Part shown: piece by piece, positions 25,682 to 34,766 of the stretch
Layout: every line of letters begins with the position of its first letter
Numbering within the stretch: the stretch's first letter is position 1
Source of the DNA: Streptomyces antioxidans
GTDB taxonomy: Bacteria; Actinomycetota; Actinomycetes; Streptomycetales; Streptomycetaceae
Reading direction: 5' to 3'
Length of the DNA: 64,000 nucleotides
Assembly: GCF_000968685.2 (NCBI RefSeq)
Contig: NZ_LAKD02000013.1
Coordinates: 46,832 to 110,831, forward strand
Position numbers and translations under genes: made by a program
The notes under the pieces: model-generated
What the model saw: only the letters and a program-made list of their open reading frames with translations
Databases searched by the model: none
Told to the model about the DNA's origin: nothing

Positions 25682-26842
25682 TCAGCGGCGTGCCGTGTCG
25701 CGAGCGGCGATCGGATCGGGCGCCTCGGGGCGGAAGGCCCACGTCATCTCGGGTTCCATCGCGATCCGGAAGGTTCGCCGCACCGGGGGAGTGCACAGCA
25801 CCGTGATGAGGGACGCGGCGATGAGTGTGACACCGATCTCCCCGAGCGGCTGGTGGAGCCAGTCGTGGTCGTACCATCCCCAGAAGCGGGAGCCCTTGGC
25901 CACGAAGCCGTGCAGCAGGTAGCCGTACAGCGTGCCCGCGCCCAGTGCCGTGAACCACATGGTGCGCCGCGGTACCCAGGCGAGGAAGCAGGCGACCAGG
26001 ATCACCGAGCAGCCGAACATGGCGAGGGTCATCACCGCACCCGCCCAGCCGGGGGCAGCGAGTTCCTGGGCGCTGTCACGCCGGTAGAACCACGCGGCAT
26101 TCATCCGTGGAGCGGCCCAGTAGGCGAAGGCCAATGCCCCGGCGAACACCGGTGCCGCCAGGATCCGTGCCTTTCGCCGCCGGACCCACTGGAAATGCTG
26201 GGGCTTCAAACTCAGCCCGAACACGAAGAAGGGGAGGAACTGCAACACGCGCTGCAGGTCCAGATCGTCGCCGATGCTCGGCGTCATCGAGGCCAGTACG
26301 GCGACACCCAGCGCAAGCGGCAGCGGCCAGCGGACGATCTTCCAGAGAGGTGCGGTGAGCCGCCAGATGAACAGCGCGATCAGGAACCAGGTCAGATACC
26401 AGGGATCGAGCAGGCTGATCGGATAGTTCGGGTCATCGTCGGCCCAGCGTTTGAAGAGGGTGAACGCGATCTCGAAGATGACATAGGGAACGGCGACGCC
26501 GGTCACGAGTCGTTTGAGCTGGGCCGGTTCGGCCCGGAAACCGCGGGAGAAGTAGCCGGAGATGATGATGAAGGCCGGCATGTGGAAGGTGTAGACGGTC
26601 ATATAGAGGGCGGCCGCGGCCCGGCTGTCCCCGCGCAGCGGTTCCCATGAATGCCCCATCGCCACCAGCACGATCGCCAGGTATTTGGCATTGTCGAAGA
26701 AGGGGTCACGCTTCGTCTTCTTCCCGGGATCGCGCCCTGCCGGAGGTCCGCTTTCCGCTGGCCCGCTCGCCCTCGAATCCCCGGCCGAGCCGGGAGGGGG
26801 CGATGCGTGCTGGTTTTTCGAAGAGTGCAGGGTGTCCGTCAC
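25682..26842 (-). CDS. membrane acyltransferase (acyltransferase 3 family)
   Basis: 386 residues. After a Ser/Pro/Gly-rich cytosolic N-terminus of about 50 residues comes RDPFFDNAKYLAIVLVAMGH, the acyltransferase 3 opening (catalytic-type His in MGHSW). About ten TM segments follow, including YTFHMPAFIIISGYFSRGF. The family O-acylates extracytoplasmic sugars or peptides. The 386 residues are complete and lack a C-terminal SGNH domain. GTG at 26842 overlaps the stop of a small upstream frame (GTGA). It lies back to back with the LacI palindrome but reads away from that locus's genes. Confidence 0.88.
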   Translation of the reverse strand: MTDTLHSSKNQHASPPPGSAGDSRASGPAESGPPAGRDPGKKTKRDPFFDNAKYLAIVLVAMGHSWEPLRGDSRAAAALYMTVYTFHMPAFIIISGYFSRGFRAEPAQLKRLVTGVAVPYVIFEIAFTLFKRWADDDPNYPISLLDPWYLTWFLIALFIWRLTAPLWKIVRWPLPLALGVAVLASMTPSIGDDLDLQRVLQFLPFFVFGLSLKPQHFQWVRRRKARILAAPVFAGALAFAYWAAPRMNAAWFYRRDSAQELAAPGWAGAVMTLAMFGCSVILVACFLAWVPRRTMWFTALGAGTLYGYLLHGFVAKGSRFWGWYDHDWLHQPLGEIGVTLIAASLITVLCTPPVRRTFRIAMEPEMTWAFRPEAPDPIAARDTARR

Positions 26843-27102
26843 AGTCCATTCCCCCAGTACTTCGGGAAGGGGACCATGAATCGCAGATGACCTCTGGAGG
26901 CCCAGGCACCGCGCGACATTCCCCGCACCGTAGTCCCTCTGGCGACCGTCATGCACCTCCGGATACCCGCGTTCGTCACACTTATGGGGTGGGTGCCGGC
27001 GCCGCGCGTCACCGGCACGGCGTCGTCGGGCGGGGTGTCGGCGCGGACGCGGGCGGTGGTGTGCGAGGCGGTGCGCGGGAAGGGGCGGTCGCGGTCGGTC
27101 AT
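26839..27102 (-). CDS. small hypothetical protein overlapping the acyltransferase start
   Basis: 87 residues beginning MTDRDRPFPRTASHTTARVR. ATG at 27102 has AAGGAAA upstream. Codon use is strongly GC-biased in the first 40 codons and poor in the second half. Its TGA overlaps the acyltransferase GTG, consistent with coupled translation or with a decayed leader gene. No family is recognised. Confidence 0.35.
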   Translation of the reverse strand: MTDRDRPFPRTASHTTARVRADTPPDDAVPVTRGAGTHPISVTNAGIRRCMTVARGTTVRGMSRGAWASRGHLRFMVPFPKYWGNGL

Positions 27103-27167
27103 GCCGTGGGTTTCCTTGGTGTGGAGGTACCCCAGGCCGGTGCTCCCGGGGCGCGGTACACCATATA

Positions 27168-27187
27168 CTTCTACGCGTATGTAGAAG
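27168..27187. promoter_or_regulatory. inverted repeat upstream of the acyltransferase unit
   Basis: CTTCTAC, six bases, GTAGAAG in an AT-rich patch (CCATATACTTC), 66 bp upstream of the small frame at 27102. Symmetry and position suggest a repressor site and promoter for the minus-strand unit. The remaining bases to 27335 show nothing else apart from the Spo0M ribosome site. Confidence 0.45.
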
Positions 27188-27335
27188 ATCAGGGGGCACC
27201 TCCTGCCGCGGCCCGCCGCGGTCACCGGTCCGGCACCTGACGTGCGCTCTTACCGATCCGCTGACGTGCCGTTCCGGGACCGGTCCGCGGCCGGGGCTCA
27301 CAGAACAGAACGCTAACGAAGGAGTGAACGCCGCG

Positions 27336-28343
27336 ATGGTGTTCAAACGACTGCTCGGCTCGCTCGGTGTCGGCGCCCCCTCCGTGGATACGGTGCTGGA
27401 CACCGTCCCCGTACGCCCGGGAGGACCGCTGACCGGGCAGGTGCACCTCCGGGGTGGAAACTCGGACTACCACATCGAGCAGATCCACCTGGAGCTGGTG
27501 GCCCGGGCGGAGGCCGAGCACGAGGACGGGGAACACGAAGGCGTCGTCCTCTTCGACCACTTCACCGTCGGCGGCGGATTCCGGCTCGCCGAGGGGGAGC
27601 ATCGCAGCCTGCCCTTCACGGTGCACCTCCCCTGGGAGACGCCGATCACCGAGCTGTACGGGCAGCCGCTGGGCATCATCCTCGGCGTCCGCACCGGGCT
27701 GGAGGTCGCGGGCGCGAAGGACAAGGGGGACCTGGACCAGCTGACCGTGACTCCGCTGCCCGTTCAGGAGGCCGTCCTGGAGGCGCTGGGGCAGCTCGGC
27801 TTCGGCTTCACGTCCGCCGATCTGGAACTGGGTCACATCGGCGGGACGGCGCAGCGGCTGCCGTTCTACCAGGAGATCGAGCTCGCCCCCGCCCCGCAGT
27901 ACGCCCACGCCATCAACGAGCTCGAGGTGACCTTCCTCGCGAGCCCGGGTGGCATGGACGTCGTCCTGGAGGCCGACAAGCGCGGCGGGCTGTTCTCCGG
28001 CGGGCATGACGCCCTCACGCTCTTCACCGTCAGCCACGAGGGCGTCGAGCACCACGACTGGAACGCGGAGGTCGACGCCTGGATCCGGCAGCTCGTCGAA
28101 CGCCGTGCGTCCCACGGCTCCTATGCGCACGGTGGCTCCTACGGCCATGGCGAGTCCTCCCCGTACGGCTACGGTCACGGTCACGGCGACCATCATCACG
28201 ACAGTCACCACCGCTCCGGCCCCAGCACAGGAGCGGTCGTCGCAGGCGTCGCGGCAGGTGTCGCGGTCGGCGTCGTCGGTGGCATGGTCGCGGCGGAGGT
28301 CGTCGACGAGATCGGTGACGCCTTCGAGGACGAGGAGGACTGA
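27336..28343 (+). CDS. Spo0M-like sporulation-control protein
   Basis: 335 residues. The first 235 form an arrestin-like Spo0M fold: VFKRLLGSLGVGAPSVDTVL, PGGPLTGQVHLRGGNSDYHI, LPFTVHLPWETPITELYGQP. The tail is unusual: a His/Gly/Tyr-rich stretch (about 255-295, including GYGHGHGDHHHDSHH), then a Gly/Val-rich hydrophobic segment (GAVVAGVAAGVAVGVVGGMV) and an acidic end. ATG at 27336 is preferred over GTG 27324 because GAAGGAG lies at the right distance. Spo0M affects sporulation timing in Bacillus; the role in actinomycetes is unclear. The tail could bind metal or membrane. Confidence 0.88.
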   Translation: MVFKRLLGSLGVGAPSVDTVLDTVPVRPGGPLTGQVHLRGGNSDYHIEQIHLELVARAEAEHEDGEHEGVVLFDHFTVGGGFRLAEGEHRSLPFTVHLPWETPITELYGQPLGIILGVRTGLEVAGAKDKGDLDQLTVTPLPVQEAVLEALGQLGFGFTSADLELGHIGGTAQRLPFYQEIELAPAPQYAHAINELEVTFLASPGGMDVVLEADKRGGLFSGGHDALTLFTVSHEGVEHHDWNAEVDAWIRQLVERRASHGSYAHGGSYGHGESSPYGYGHGHGDHHHDSHHRSGPSTGAVVAGVAAGVAVGVVGGMVAAEVVDEIGDAFEDEED

Positions 28344-28481
28344 GGCCACCGCCGCTCCTGCTGGCCTTCACCGCACGGCCGCGCCGACCACCACGGTGAC
28401 ACCGAGCCGCGCCCCGGTTGCGACCCCCTCGGGGCTGAGCTATGCAGGATGAGGGCCCCATATGGAGGGATGGTGCCGAAA

Positions 28482-29339
28482 ATGCCCAATATAGCGGTCG
28501 TCGGAATCGGCGACATGGGCGTCGAGATGGTGCCGCATCTGGTCTCGGCCGGTTTCGACGTGACGGCGTTCGACATCGTCCCGGAACGCCTCGACCGGGC
28601 CCGCGCGGCCGGGGCCCGGGCCGCCTCGTCGGCGGCGGACGCGGCACGGGGCGCCGATGTGACCCTGGGGCTGGTGATGTCCGAGGACATCAGGACCGCG
28701 TACTTCGGACCCGACGGCATCCTGGCGGGGGCCGACGACGGAAGCGTCGTTCTGATCGGCTCGACGACCACTCCGGCGGCCGTGGCGGAGATCGGCGCCC
28801 GGGCACCGACCGGTGTCACCGTCGCCGACACCCCGATGGTCGGTGGCGTGCGGTACGCCCGGGAGAAGTCACTCACCTTCCTCGTCGGAGCTCCCGAGCC
28901 GGTGGTCGGCGCCATCGAACCGGTGCTCGCTCCCCTGGGCACGGTCCGGCACGTGGGTGAGCTCGGATCGGGAGCGGCCTACAAGCTGATCACCAATGTG
29001 GCGATCATGGCCGCCGAGGCCGGGATCAGGGAAGCACTGGATCTGACCGACGTCCTGGGCAAGGACTACGACACCGCCTTGGAACTCATGTCGGCCGGAC
29101 CGCTGGGCGCGGTGGTCTCCCGCGCCCTGGACACCACCAACCCCCGGCCGCTGCGCCGCTCGGCCGAGGACGACGACACCCTGACGACCGCCGTCGGCGA
29201 CCCCGCCGCGTTGCTGCCGATCTCGACCGCGGGGCGCAACCGGCTGTGGGAGGCCGTTGACGTCGACCCGGGATACGAACCCGACTTCGTCGACCTGACC
29301 CGCAGGACGACCTCGCGCCCGGCCTACCGGTCCAGATAA
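28482..29339 (+). CDS. 3-hydroxyisobutyrate dehydrogenase-like protein
   Basis: 285 residues of the beta-hydroxyacid dehydrogenase family. IAVVGIGDMGVEMVPHLVSA near the N-terminus is the NAD(P)-binding GxGxMG motif. TPMVGGVRYAREKSLTFLVG is the substrate motif (normally APVSGG). GELGSGAAYKLITNVAIM contains the catalytic Lys. ATG at 28482 follows GGAGGG at 28464-28469; upstream ATG/GTG codons are possible. Substrate unknown. A VOC protein gene follows 55 bp downstream. Confidence 0.88.
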   Translation: MPNIAVVGIGDMGVEMVPHLVSAGFDVTAFDIVPERLDRARAAGARAASSAADAARGADVTLGLVMSEDIRTAYFGPDGILAGADDGSVVLIGSTTTPAAVAEIGARAPTGVTVADTPMVGGVRYAREKSLTFLVGAPEPVVGAIEPVLAPLGTVRHVGELGSGAAYKLITNVAIMAAEAGIREALDLTDVLGKDYDTALELMSAGPLGAVVSRALDTTNPRPLRRSAEDDDTLTTAVGDPAALLPISTAGRNRLWEAVDVDPGYEPDFVDLTRRTTSRPAYRSR

Positions 29340-29394
29340 CCCCGTCCGCCGATATCCATGTGCCGGTCCGGCTCTCCCCCGGCGAGAAGGGACC

Positions 29395-29841
29395 ATGGCG
29401 ATGACGACACCCGGCGATATGCCCACACCCGAACACGGGCTCGTTCTCACCCACTTTCTGACCGTGCGCGACGTCGCGAGATCGAGGCGCTTCTACGCGG
29501 ACATCCTCGGCGGCGAGGTCGTGCTGGAGGAGAATCCGGCCATCGTGAAGGTGGCCAACAGCTGGATCATCATGAACCCCGGAGGCGGCCCCACCCCGGA
29601 CAAGCCCGGCATAACCCTCGTACCGCCGGAAGTCGATGACACCGTGTCCAGCTTCTTGAACGTCCGTGTCGCCGACATCGGCGCCTTCTACGCCGCCGCG
29701 GTGGCCAAGGGGGCGGAGTTCCTGACCGAGCCCCTCGACCGCAAGGCCGAGCTGCGCTGCTATCTGCGTGACCCCGATGGCTACCTCATCGAGGTCGGCC
29801 AGGCCACCGGCCTGCTCCGGGGGGTGTTCGCCGACCGTTAG
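29395..29841 (+). CDS. VOC (glyoxalase/dioxygenase) superfamily protein
   Basis: 148 residues. The paired beta-alpha-beta-beta-beta modules are clear: HFLTVRDVARSRRFYADILG in the first, FLNVRVADIGAFYAAAVAKG in the second, ending RCYLRDPDGYLIEVGQATGL with the metal-ligand Glu. It may act with the dehydrogenase upstream. Reaction cannot be inferred from the fold. ATG at 29395 follows GAGAAGG. Confidence 0.85.
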   Translation: MAMTTPGDMPTPEHGLVLTHFLTVRDVARSRRFYADILGGEVVLEENPAIVKVANSWIIMNPGGGPTPDKPGITLVPPEVDDTVSSFLNVRVADIGAFYAAAVAKGAEFLTEPLDRKAELRCYLRDPDGYLIEVGQATGLLRGVFADR

Positions 29842-29878
29842 GCGAAGCCCCGGCCCGAGGACGGCCGCCGGGCATTCC

Positions 29879-30784
29879 CTACGGACCGGTCCACGGACAT
29901 CGGATCCGCTGGGGGAGGCCCGCGGCGAGGTGTTCGATGAAGCGGCTGACCCGGAGGGGGACATGTTCGTTGCCGCCGTGCAGGGCGTAGATGTCGGCTG
30001 CGGGCGTCGGGCAGTGGGGCAGTACGCGGACCAGGTCGCCGCTTTCGAGGTGCGGCCCGACGTGCCACTCGGACCGCATGATCACTCCGCGTCCTTGCAG
30101 TGCCCAGTCCGTCACCACGTCACCGTCGTTGCTCGCCAGGTCGCCGTGGACGCGCACCTGCCGGGGGTGGGCCGTATCACCGAAGCGCCAGAGCGCGTAG
30201 TCGCTCTCCTTCTCGCGCAGCACGATGCAGTTGTGGTCGGCGAGATCGTCGATGGTCCGCGGGACTCCGCGCTCGGCCAGGTAGCCGGGTGCCGCGCAGG
30301 GCACGCGACGGTTCGCTGCCAGGCGGCGCATCCGCAGTGAGGAGTCGGGAGGGGGACCCACATGAACGGCCACATCGAAGGTGCGGCGGTGGGGGCGCAA
30401 GGGGAGGGCGGAGGTCTGCAGTTGTACGCGCAGGTGAGGGTGGGCCGCCCCGAACTCGCCGACGAGCGGCGCAACGTGCGCCCGCCCCAGGCCGAGGGTG
30501 GCCTCGACGGTCAGCGACCCCCGCAGGTGCGCCGAGCGGTCGGCCAGCGACTCCTCGAGATCGCGCACTTGGTCCAGGATCGTCCGGCTGCGCGCCGCGT
30601 ACTGCTCGCCCTCGGAGGTCAGCACGAGCCGCCGGGCGCCGCGCTGGACGAGCCGGGCATCCAGACGCTGCTCCAGAGCGCTGAGGCGCTTGCTGACGAC
30701 CGACAGGGAACATCCCAACTCGCGTGATGCGGCGGTAAGGGTCTCGTTGGACGCGACCACCTGGAAGAACCACAGGTCGTCCAT
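29879..30784 (-). CDS. LysR-family transcriptional regulator
   Basis: 301 residues. N-terminal HTH: ASNETLTAASRELGCSLSVV, SKRLSALEQRLDARLVQRG. A type 2 periplasmic-binding effector domain follows. The ATG at 30784 was chosen because MDDLWFFQVVASNETL is the standard start of this group. It is divergent from the MFS/dehydrogenase/AtuA-like operon starting at 31015, so it is the likely activator of that operon. A carboxylic acid effector is plausible. Confidence 0.92.
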   Translation of the reverse strand: MDDLWFFQVVASNETLTAASRELGCSLSVVSKRLSALEQRLDARLVQRGARRLVLTSEGEQYAARSRTILDQVRDLEESLADRSAHLRGSLTVEATLGLGRAHVAPLVGEFGAAHPHLRVQLQTSALPLRPHRRTFDVAVHVGPPPDSSLRMRRLAANRRVPCAAPGYLAERGVPRTIDDLADHNCIVLREKESDYALWRFGDTAHPRQVRVHGDLASNDGDVVTDWALQGRGVIMRSEWHVGPHLESGDLVRVLPHCPTPAADIYALHGGNEHVPLRVSRFIEHLAAGLPQRIRCPWTGP

Positions 30785-31014
30785 CGATGACCGAGTCGAG
30801 TCGGCCGGCTGCCCGCTCCCGCGGAGGCTTTCCACAGACGAAAGGGTACCTTGCCGTTCTCGGCCTTGCCGCGGAGATCGGTGCTGGCCAAGGTGAGGGC
30901 AGCAGGTTGCCCAACGGGTTGCCCAACGGCGCCCCGACCGGGGCCCGCGCGGTCTTCGGCGGCGCACACTCCACATCCACCAGCCTCCGGCCAGGAGGCG
31001 CGAAGGGAAGCCCC

Positions 31015-32328
31015 ATGACGACGGCGTCACCAGGGCCGCGCACGGGGACCCGGCGCATCACCCTCCTGGCCGCTCTCGCCGTGTTCGCACAGGAATCCAC
31101 CTGGAACTTCTACGAGTCCCAAGTCCCGCCCCTGCTGAGGGAACACCTCACCAGCGCGGCGCTGGTCGGCGTGCTCATGGGCATGGACAACCTGCTGGGC
31201 ATCTTCATCCAGCCCTGGATGGGCAGCAGGTCGGACCACACCAGGACCTCATGGGGCCGGCGGATGCCCTACCTCGTGGTCGGCATGCCGGTGGCCGCGG
31301 CCCTGTTCATCGTCATCCCGCACGCCACGGCCTCGCTGCCCGTCCTGATCCTCGTGATGTTCTCCTACGCCCTGGTGGCCAACGCGTTCAAACCCATCGC
31401 CGAAGCGCTGGTCCCCGACTTCATCGCGCCCGAGCGGCGCAGCCGCGCCAACGCGGTGGTCAAGATCGCCACCAGCTTCACCACCATCGCCGCGGCGGTC
31501 ATCAGTCTCCTCCTGGTCGACGACCACCCGAAGATCGCCTTCGCCATCCCCGCGGGCATCATGCTGAGCTCGATCGCGGTCCTCGCCGCCACGGTGCGCG
31601 ACAGCCGGTCACCCGCCTACCGGGCCGCCGTGGCGGAGAGCGGCGCACAATCCCGGAACGGGGCCGCGCGGCGGCGGGTCCGGGACACGCTCAAGGAGAT
31701 CGTGAGCGACCGCGATCGCAGCCGCCTGCTGCTCCTGGGCGCCATCGTCCTCTTCGGCAGCGCATGGTCCGCCTCCCGCTCCCTGATCACCCCCTTCGGC
31801 ATGGAAACCCTCGACCTGACGCGCGGCGACGCCGGCGGCCTCACACTGCCCAGCGGTCTGGCCTTCATCGCGGCGGCCTATCCGGCCGCGATCCTCGCGG
31901 AGCGCTACGGACGGCTGCGCGTCATCACCGGCGGCATGACGCTGTTCGTCGCCGCTCTCACCCTGGGGACCTGCCTGCGCACGCCGACCGGAGTGACCGC
32001 GGCCCTGTGCGTCGGCGCGGCCGGGGCGGCCTGCTTCCTGGTCAACGCCGCGGTCGTCCTGTGGAACCTTGCCCCCTCCGCGCACGTCTTCGGCACCTAT
32101 GCGGGCATGTACAGCATCAGTTGGGCCAGTGGCGGCTTCGTGGGCCCGACCCTGGTCGGCGCCATGGTCGATGCCACAGGCTGGCCACTGATGCTCATCG
32201 ACATCGCCCTGATCGCCGCCGTCGCCATAGCCCTCGTCGTACGGATCGACGTCTCTAGACGTGGCGCGGCCACGCCCGCGGTCGGCGGCCCGGCAGGTCA
32301 GGCAGACGACGCAGTAGTTGCGGAATGA
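31015..32328 (+). CDS. MFS transporter, GPH/SLC45-like
   Basis: 437 residues with about twelve TM segments. The N-terminal motif SQVPPLLREHLTSAALVGVL and DNLLGIFIQPWMGSRSDHTR (loop 2-3 motif) match the glycoside/sugar cation symporter-like MFS group. ATG at 31015 follows AAGGGAAG. It is first gene of a LysR-controlled operon with a 2-hydroxyacid dehydrogenase 7 bp downstream, so it probably imports the acid degraded by the operon. Upstream, a short duplication (GGTTGCCCAAC twice near 30905-30927) lies in the leader. Confidence 0.88.
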   Translation: MTTASPGPRTGTRRITLLAALAVFAQESTWNFYESQVPPLLREHLTSAALVGVLMGMDNLLGIFIQPWMGSRSDHTRTSWGRRMPYLVVGMPVAAALFIVIPHATASLPVLILVMFSYALVANAFKPIAEALVPDFIAPERRSRANAVVKIATSFTTIAAAVISLLLVDDHPKIAFAIPAGIMLSSIAVLAATVRDSRSPAYRAAVAESGAQSRNGAARRRVRDTLKEIVSDRDRSRLLLLGAIVLFGSAWSASRSLITPFGMETLDLTRGDAGGLTLPSGLAFIAAAYPAAILAERYGRLRVITGGMTLFVAALTLGTCLRTPTGVTAALCVGAAGAACFLVNAAVVLWNLAPSAHVFGTYAGMYSISWASGGFVGPTLVGAMVDATGWPLMLIDIALIAAVAIALVVRIDVSRRGAATPAVGGPAGQADDAVVAE

Positions 32329-32335
32329 GGAGCTT

Positions 32336-33340
32336 GTGCCGCGCATCCTGATCACCACCGACTATCTGCGCCCCGGCGATGAGGTCGACCGCCATCTGCG
32401 CGGACACGGCCACACCACGGTGCACACGTCTCTCGCGGGGGTACGCGACCGCGATCAGCTCGCCGCCGTCTACGCCGAGGCCGATGCGGCGCTCGTCGGC
32501 CATGAGCCCCTGACCGCCGAAGTGCTGGGCCAGGCGCACCAGTTGCGGGTCATCGTGCGTACCGGCGTCGGCTACGACGCCATCGATGTGGCGGCCGCCG
32601 GGCGGCTGGGGATCACCGTGAGCAACCTGCCCGGGATCAACGCCAACGCGGTCGCCGAGTACACCCTCGGGCTGCTGTTGGCCTCGGCGCGACAACTGAT
32701 CCACACTGCCACCGCGGTAGCCGCCGGAGGATGGCCGCGCCAGCAGGGCCGTGAATTGCGCGGCGCCACACTGGGGCTCATCGGGTACGGGGCGGCAGCA
32801 CGGGCCGTCGTGCCGCTGGCCCGGGCCTTCGGCATGCGGGTGCTGTGCACGACGAGCGTCCCACTGGCCGAGCGGACCGATGCCGGCGTGCGCTTCGTTG
32901 AGCTCTCCGAACTGCTCGCCGACGCCGATTACGTGTCCGTGCACACGGCGCTCACCGAGCAGACCCGGGGCCTGCTCGACGCCGACGCCTTCCGTGCGAT
33001 GAAGCCGACCGCGGTGCTGGTCAACACCGCCCGTGGAGCCATCGTCGACGAACGGGCCCTGGCCGGGGCCGTACGCACGGGACAGATCGCCGGTGCGGCC
33101 CTCGACGTCGCCGTCCAGGAGCCCCTGCCGCCCGACAGCCCGCTGCGGGGCGTGGACGGCATCGTCGTCCACTCCCATCTGGCCGGGCAGACGGACCAGG
33201 CCCGTGCGGCAGCCGGCAGGGAGGGGGCGGAGGAACTTCTCGCCTCCCTCGCCGGACGCCCCCGCTTCGCCGTGAATGCCGAGCGACGTCCGGATTCCAC
33301 CGGTCTCAAGGTTCCGGCTGACCGGCCCACTCAGGCATGA
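32336..33340 (+). CDS. D-2-hydroxyacid dehydrogenase
   Basis: 334 residues. The NAD(P) fold contains GATLGLIGYGAAARAVVPLA at about 143-162; the third motif Gly is Ala. Catalytic residues are in place: Arg in VNTARGAIVDE, Glu in VAVQEPLPPDSPL, His in VVHSHLAGQTD. GTG at 32336 is chosen because GAGGAG lies five bases upstream, seven bases after the MFS stop. It should interconvert a 2-hydroxy and a 2-oxo acid in the pathway handled by the AtuA-like/DUF4387 pair downstream. Confidence 0.9.
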   Translation: MPRILITTDYLRPGDEVDRHLRGHGHTTVHTSLAGVRDRDQLAAVYAEADAALVGHEPLTAEVLGQAHQLRVIVRTGVGYDAIDVAAAGRLGITVSNLPGINANAVAEYTLGLLLASARQLIHTATAVAAGGWPRQQGRELRGATLGLIGYGAAARAVVPLARAFGMRVLCTTSVPLAERTDAGVRFVELSELLADADYVSVHTALTEQTRGLLDADAFRAMKPTAVLVNTARGAIVDERALAGAVRTGQIAGAALDVAVQEPLPPDSPLRGVDGIVVHSHLAGQTDQARAAAGREGAEELLASLAGRPRFAVNAERRPDSTGLKVPADRPTQA

Positions 33341-33365
33341 GGACCACAGGCATGAGGACCACAGG
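33333..33365. repeat. exact 15-bp direct duplication before the AtuA-like gene
   Basis: AGGCATGAGGACCAC occurs at 33333-33347 and again at 33348-33362. The stop codon of the dehydrogenase lies in the first copy and the ribosome site AGGAGGG of the next gene follows the second. It lengthens the intergenic spacer by one unit, a recent slippage event. Confidence 0.9.
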
Positions 33366-33374
33366 AGGGAACCG

Positions 33375-34766
33375 ATGACCATGGACGACGCACCGGCCGA
33401 GAGGGTTGGCATCCTGGTGCCCGCGGGCATGCTCGGCGCGGGTTTCGCCGAGGAGACCGTCGAGCGCGGTCTCACGCTCGGGGCCGACGTCATCGCCGTC
33501 GATGGCGGCAGTACCGACTCGGGCCCGCACTACCTCGGTGCGTCCGTGCCCAAGACCACGGCTGCCGCGGTCGCCCGCGACCTGCGCATCCTGCTCAAGG
33601 CAGCCGCGCGCGCGTGCATTCCGCTGATCGTCGGATCGTGCGGAACCAGCGGCACCGACAGCGGAGTGGACTGGGTCGCCGACATCGTGGCCGGTATCCA
33701 GGCCGAGGAACACCTGACGCTGAACGTCGCCCGCGTCTACAGCGAACAGGACACCTCCCTCCTCAAGCAGCACCTCGATGGCGGCCGCGTCCACGCCTTG
33801 CCGCCGCTGGGGGAACTGGACGCGGAAACGCTGGAGAGCTGCACCCACATCGTCGCCATGATGGGACACGAGCCGATCGTCGCCGCACTCGCGGCAGGTG
33901 CCCAGGTCGTGCTCGCCGGACGCGCCACGGACACCGCCGTCGCCGCCGCGGTCCCGCTCATGAAGGGGATGCCGGCCGGCCCGACCTGGCACGCCTCCAA
34001 GGTCGTGGAATGCGGCGGGCAGTGCACCACCAACCCGCGCTCCGGCGGCGTCTTCGCCACCATCGACGCCGGCGGCTTCACCATCGAGCCGCTCGATCCG
34101 GCCGTGGCCTGCACACCGCGCTCGGTCGCCGCCCATATGCTCTACGAGACGGCCAACCCGTTCCAGATGCGCGAACCCGCCGGCACCCTCGACGTCCACG
34201 AGGCGACCTACCGGGCTGTCGACGAACGCACGGTACGGGTCGAGGGATCGCGCTTCCACCTCGCCGACCAGCACACGGTCAAGCTCGAGGGCGCCCGGAT
34301 CACCGGCTACGAGACCATGTCGTTCTCCGCGATCCGCGACCCGCACATCCTCGCCGACATCGAAGCCTGGGCAGCGCTGCTGCGCACCGTGCTCGAACAG
34401 CGAGTGGAGCAGACCCTGGGGCTCCGCGCGGACGCCTACGCCTTTGACGTCCGCCTCTACGGCTACAACGCCGTGCTGGAAGAACTCGACCCGGCCGCCG
34501 GGCCACCGCGGGAGGTCGGCGTCATGCTCCTGGTCAACGCCCCCGACCAGGCCACCGCCACCGCCATCGCCAAGATCGCCAACCCGTTGATGCTGCACCT
34601 GCCCACGGCCGACATGGAATATCTGCCCAGCCTCGCGTTCGCCACCTCACCGGCGGAAACCGAGCGCGGCCCCGCCTACGCGTTCGTCCTCAACCACGTC
34701 GTCGACACCCACACGCCCACCGATATGTTCCGCCTCGCCCTCCAGGAGGCCCCGCACCATGGCTGA
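33375..34766 (+). CDS. AtuA-like (DUF1446) protein
   Basis: 463 residues. GILVPAGMLGAGFAEETVER near the start, IAVDGGSTDSGPHYLG at about 35-50, VGSCGTSGTDSGVDWVADI and LAGRATDTAVAAAVPLMKGM are characteristic of the acyclic terpene utilisation AtuA/DUF1446 family. Biochemistry of the family is poorly defined. AtuA itself belongs to the citronellol/geraniol pathway, but operons with DUF4387 are usually about carboxylic acids. ATG at 33375 has AGGAGGGA. It overlaps the DUF4387 gene by 8 bp, a pairing seen throughout the family. Confidence 0.87.
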   Translation: MTMDDAPAERVGILVPAGMLGAGFAEETVERGLTLGADVIAVDGGSTDSGPHYLGASVPKTTAAAVARDLRILLKAAARACIPLIVGSCGTSGTDSGVDWVADIVAGIQAEEHLTLNVARVYSEQDTSLLKQHLDGGRVHALPPLGELDAETLESCTHIVAMMGHEPIVAALAAGAQVVLAGRATDTAVAAAVPLMKGMPAGPTWHASKVVECGGQCTTNPRSGGVFATIDAGGFTIEPLDPAVACTPRSVAAHMLYETANPFQMREPAGTLDVHEATYRAVDERTVRVEGSRFHLADQHTVKLEGARITGYETMSFSAIRDPHILADIEAWAALLRTVLEQRVEQTLGLRADAYAFDVRLYGYNAVLEELDPAAGPPREVGVMLLVNAPDQATATAIAKIANPLMLHLPTADMEYLPSLAFATSPAETERGPAYAFVLNHVVDTHTPTDMFRLALQEAPHHG

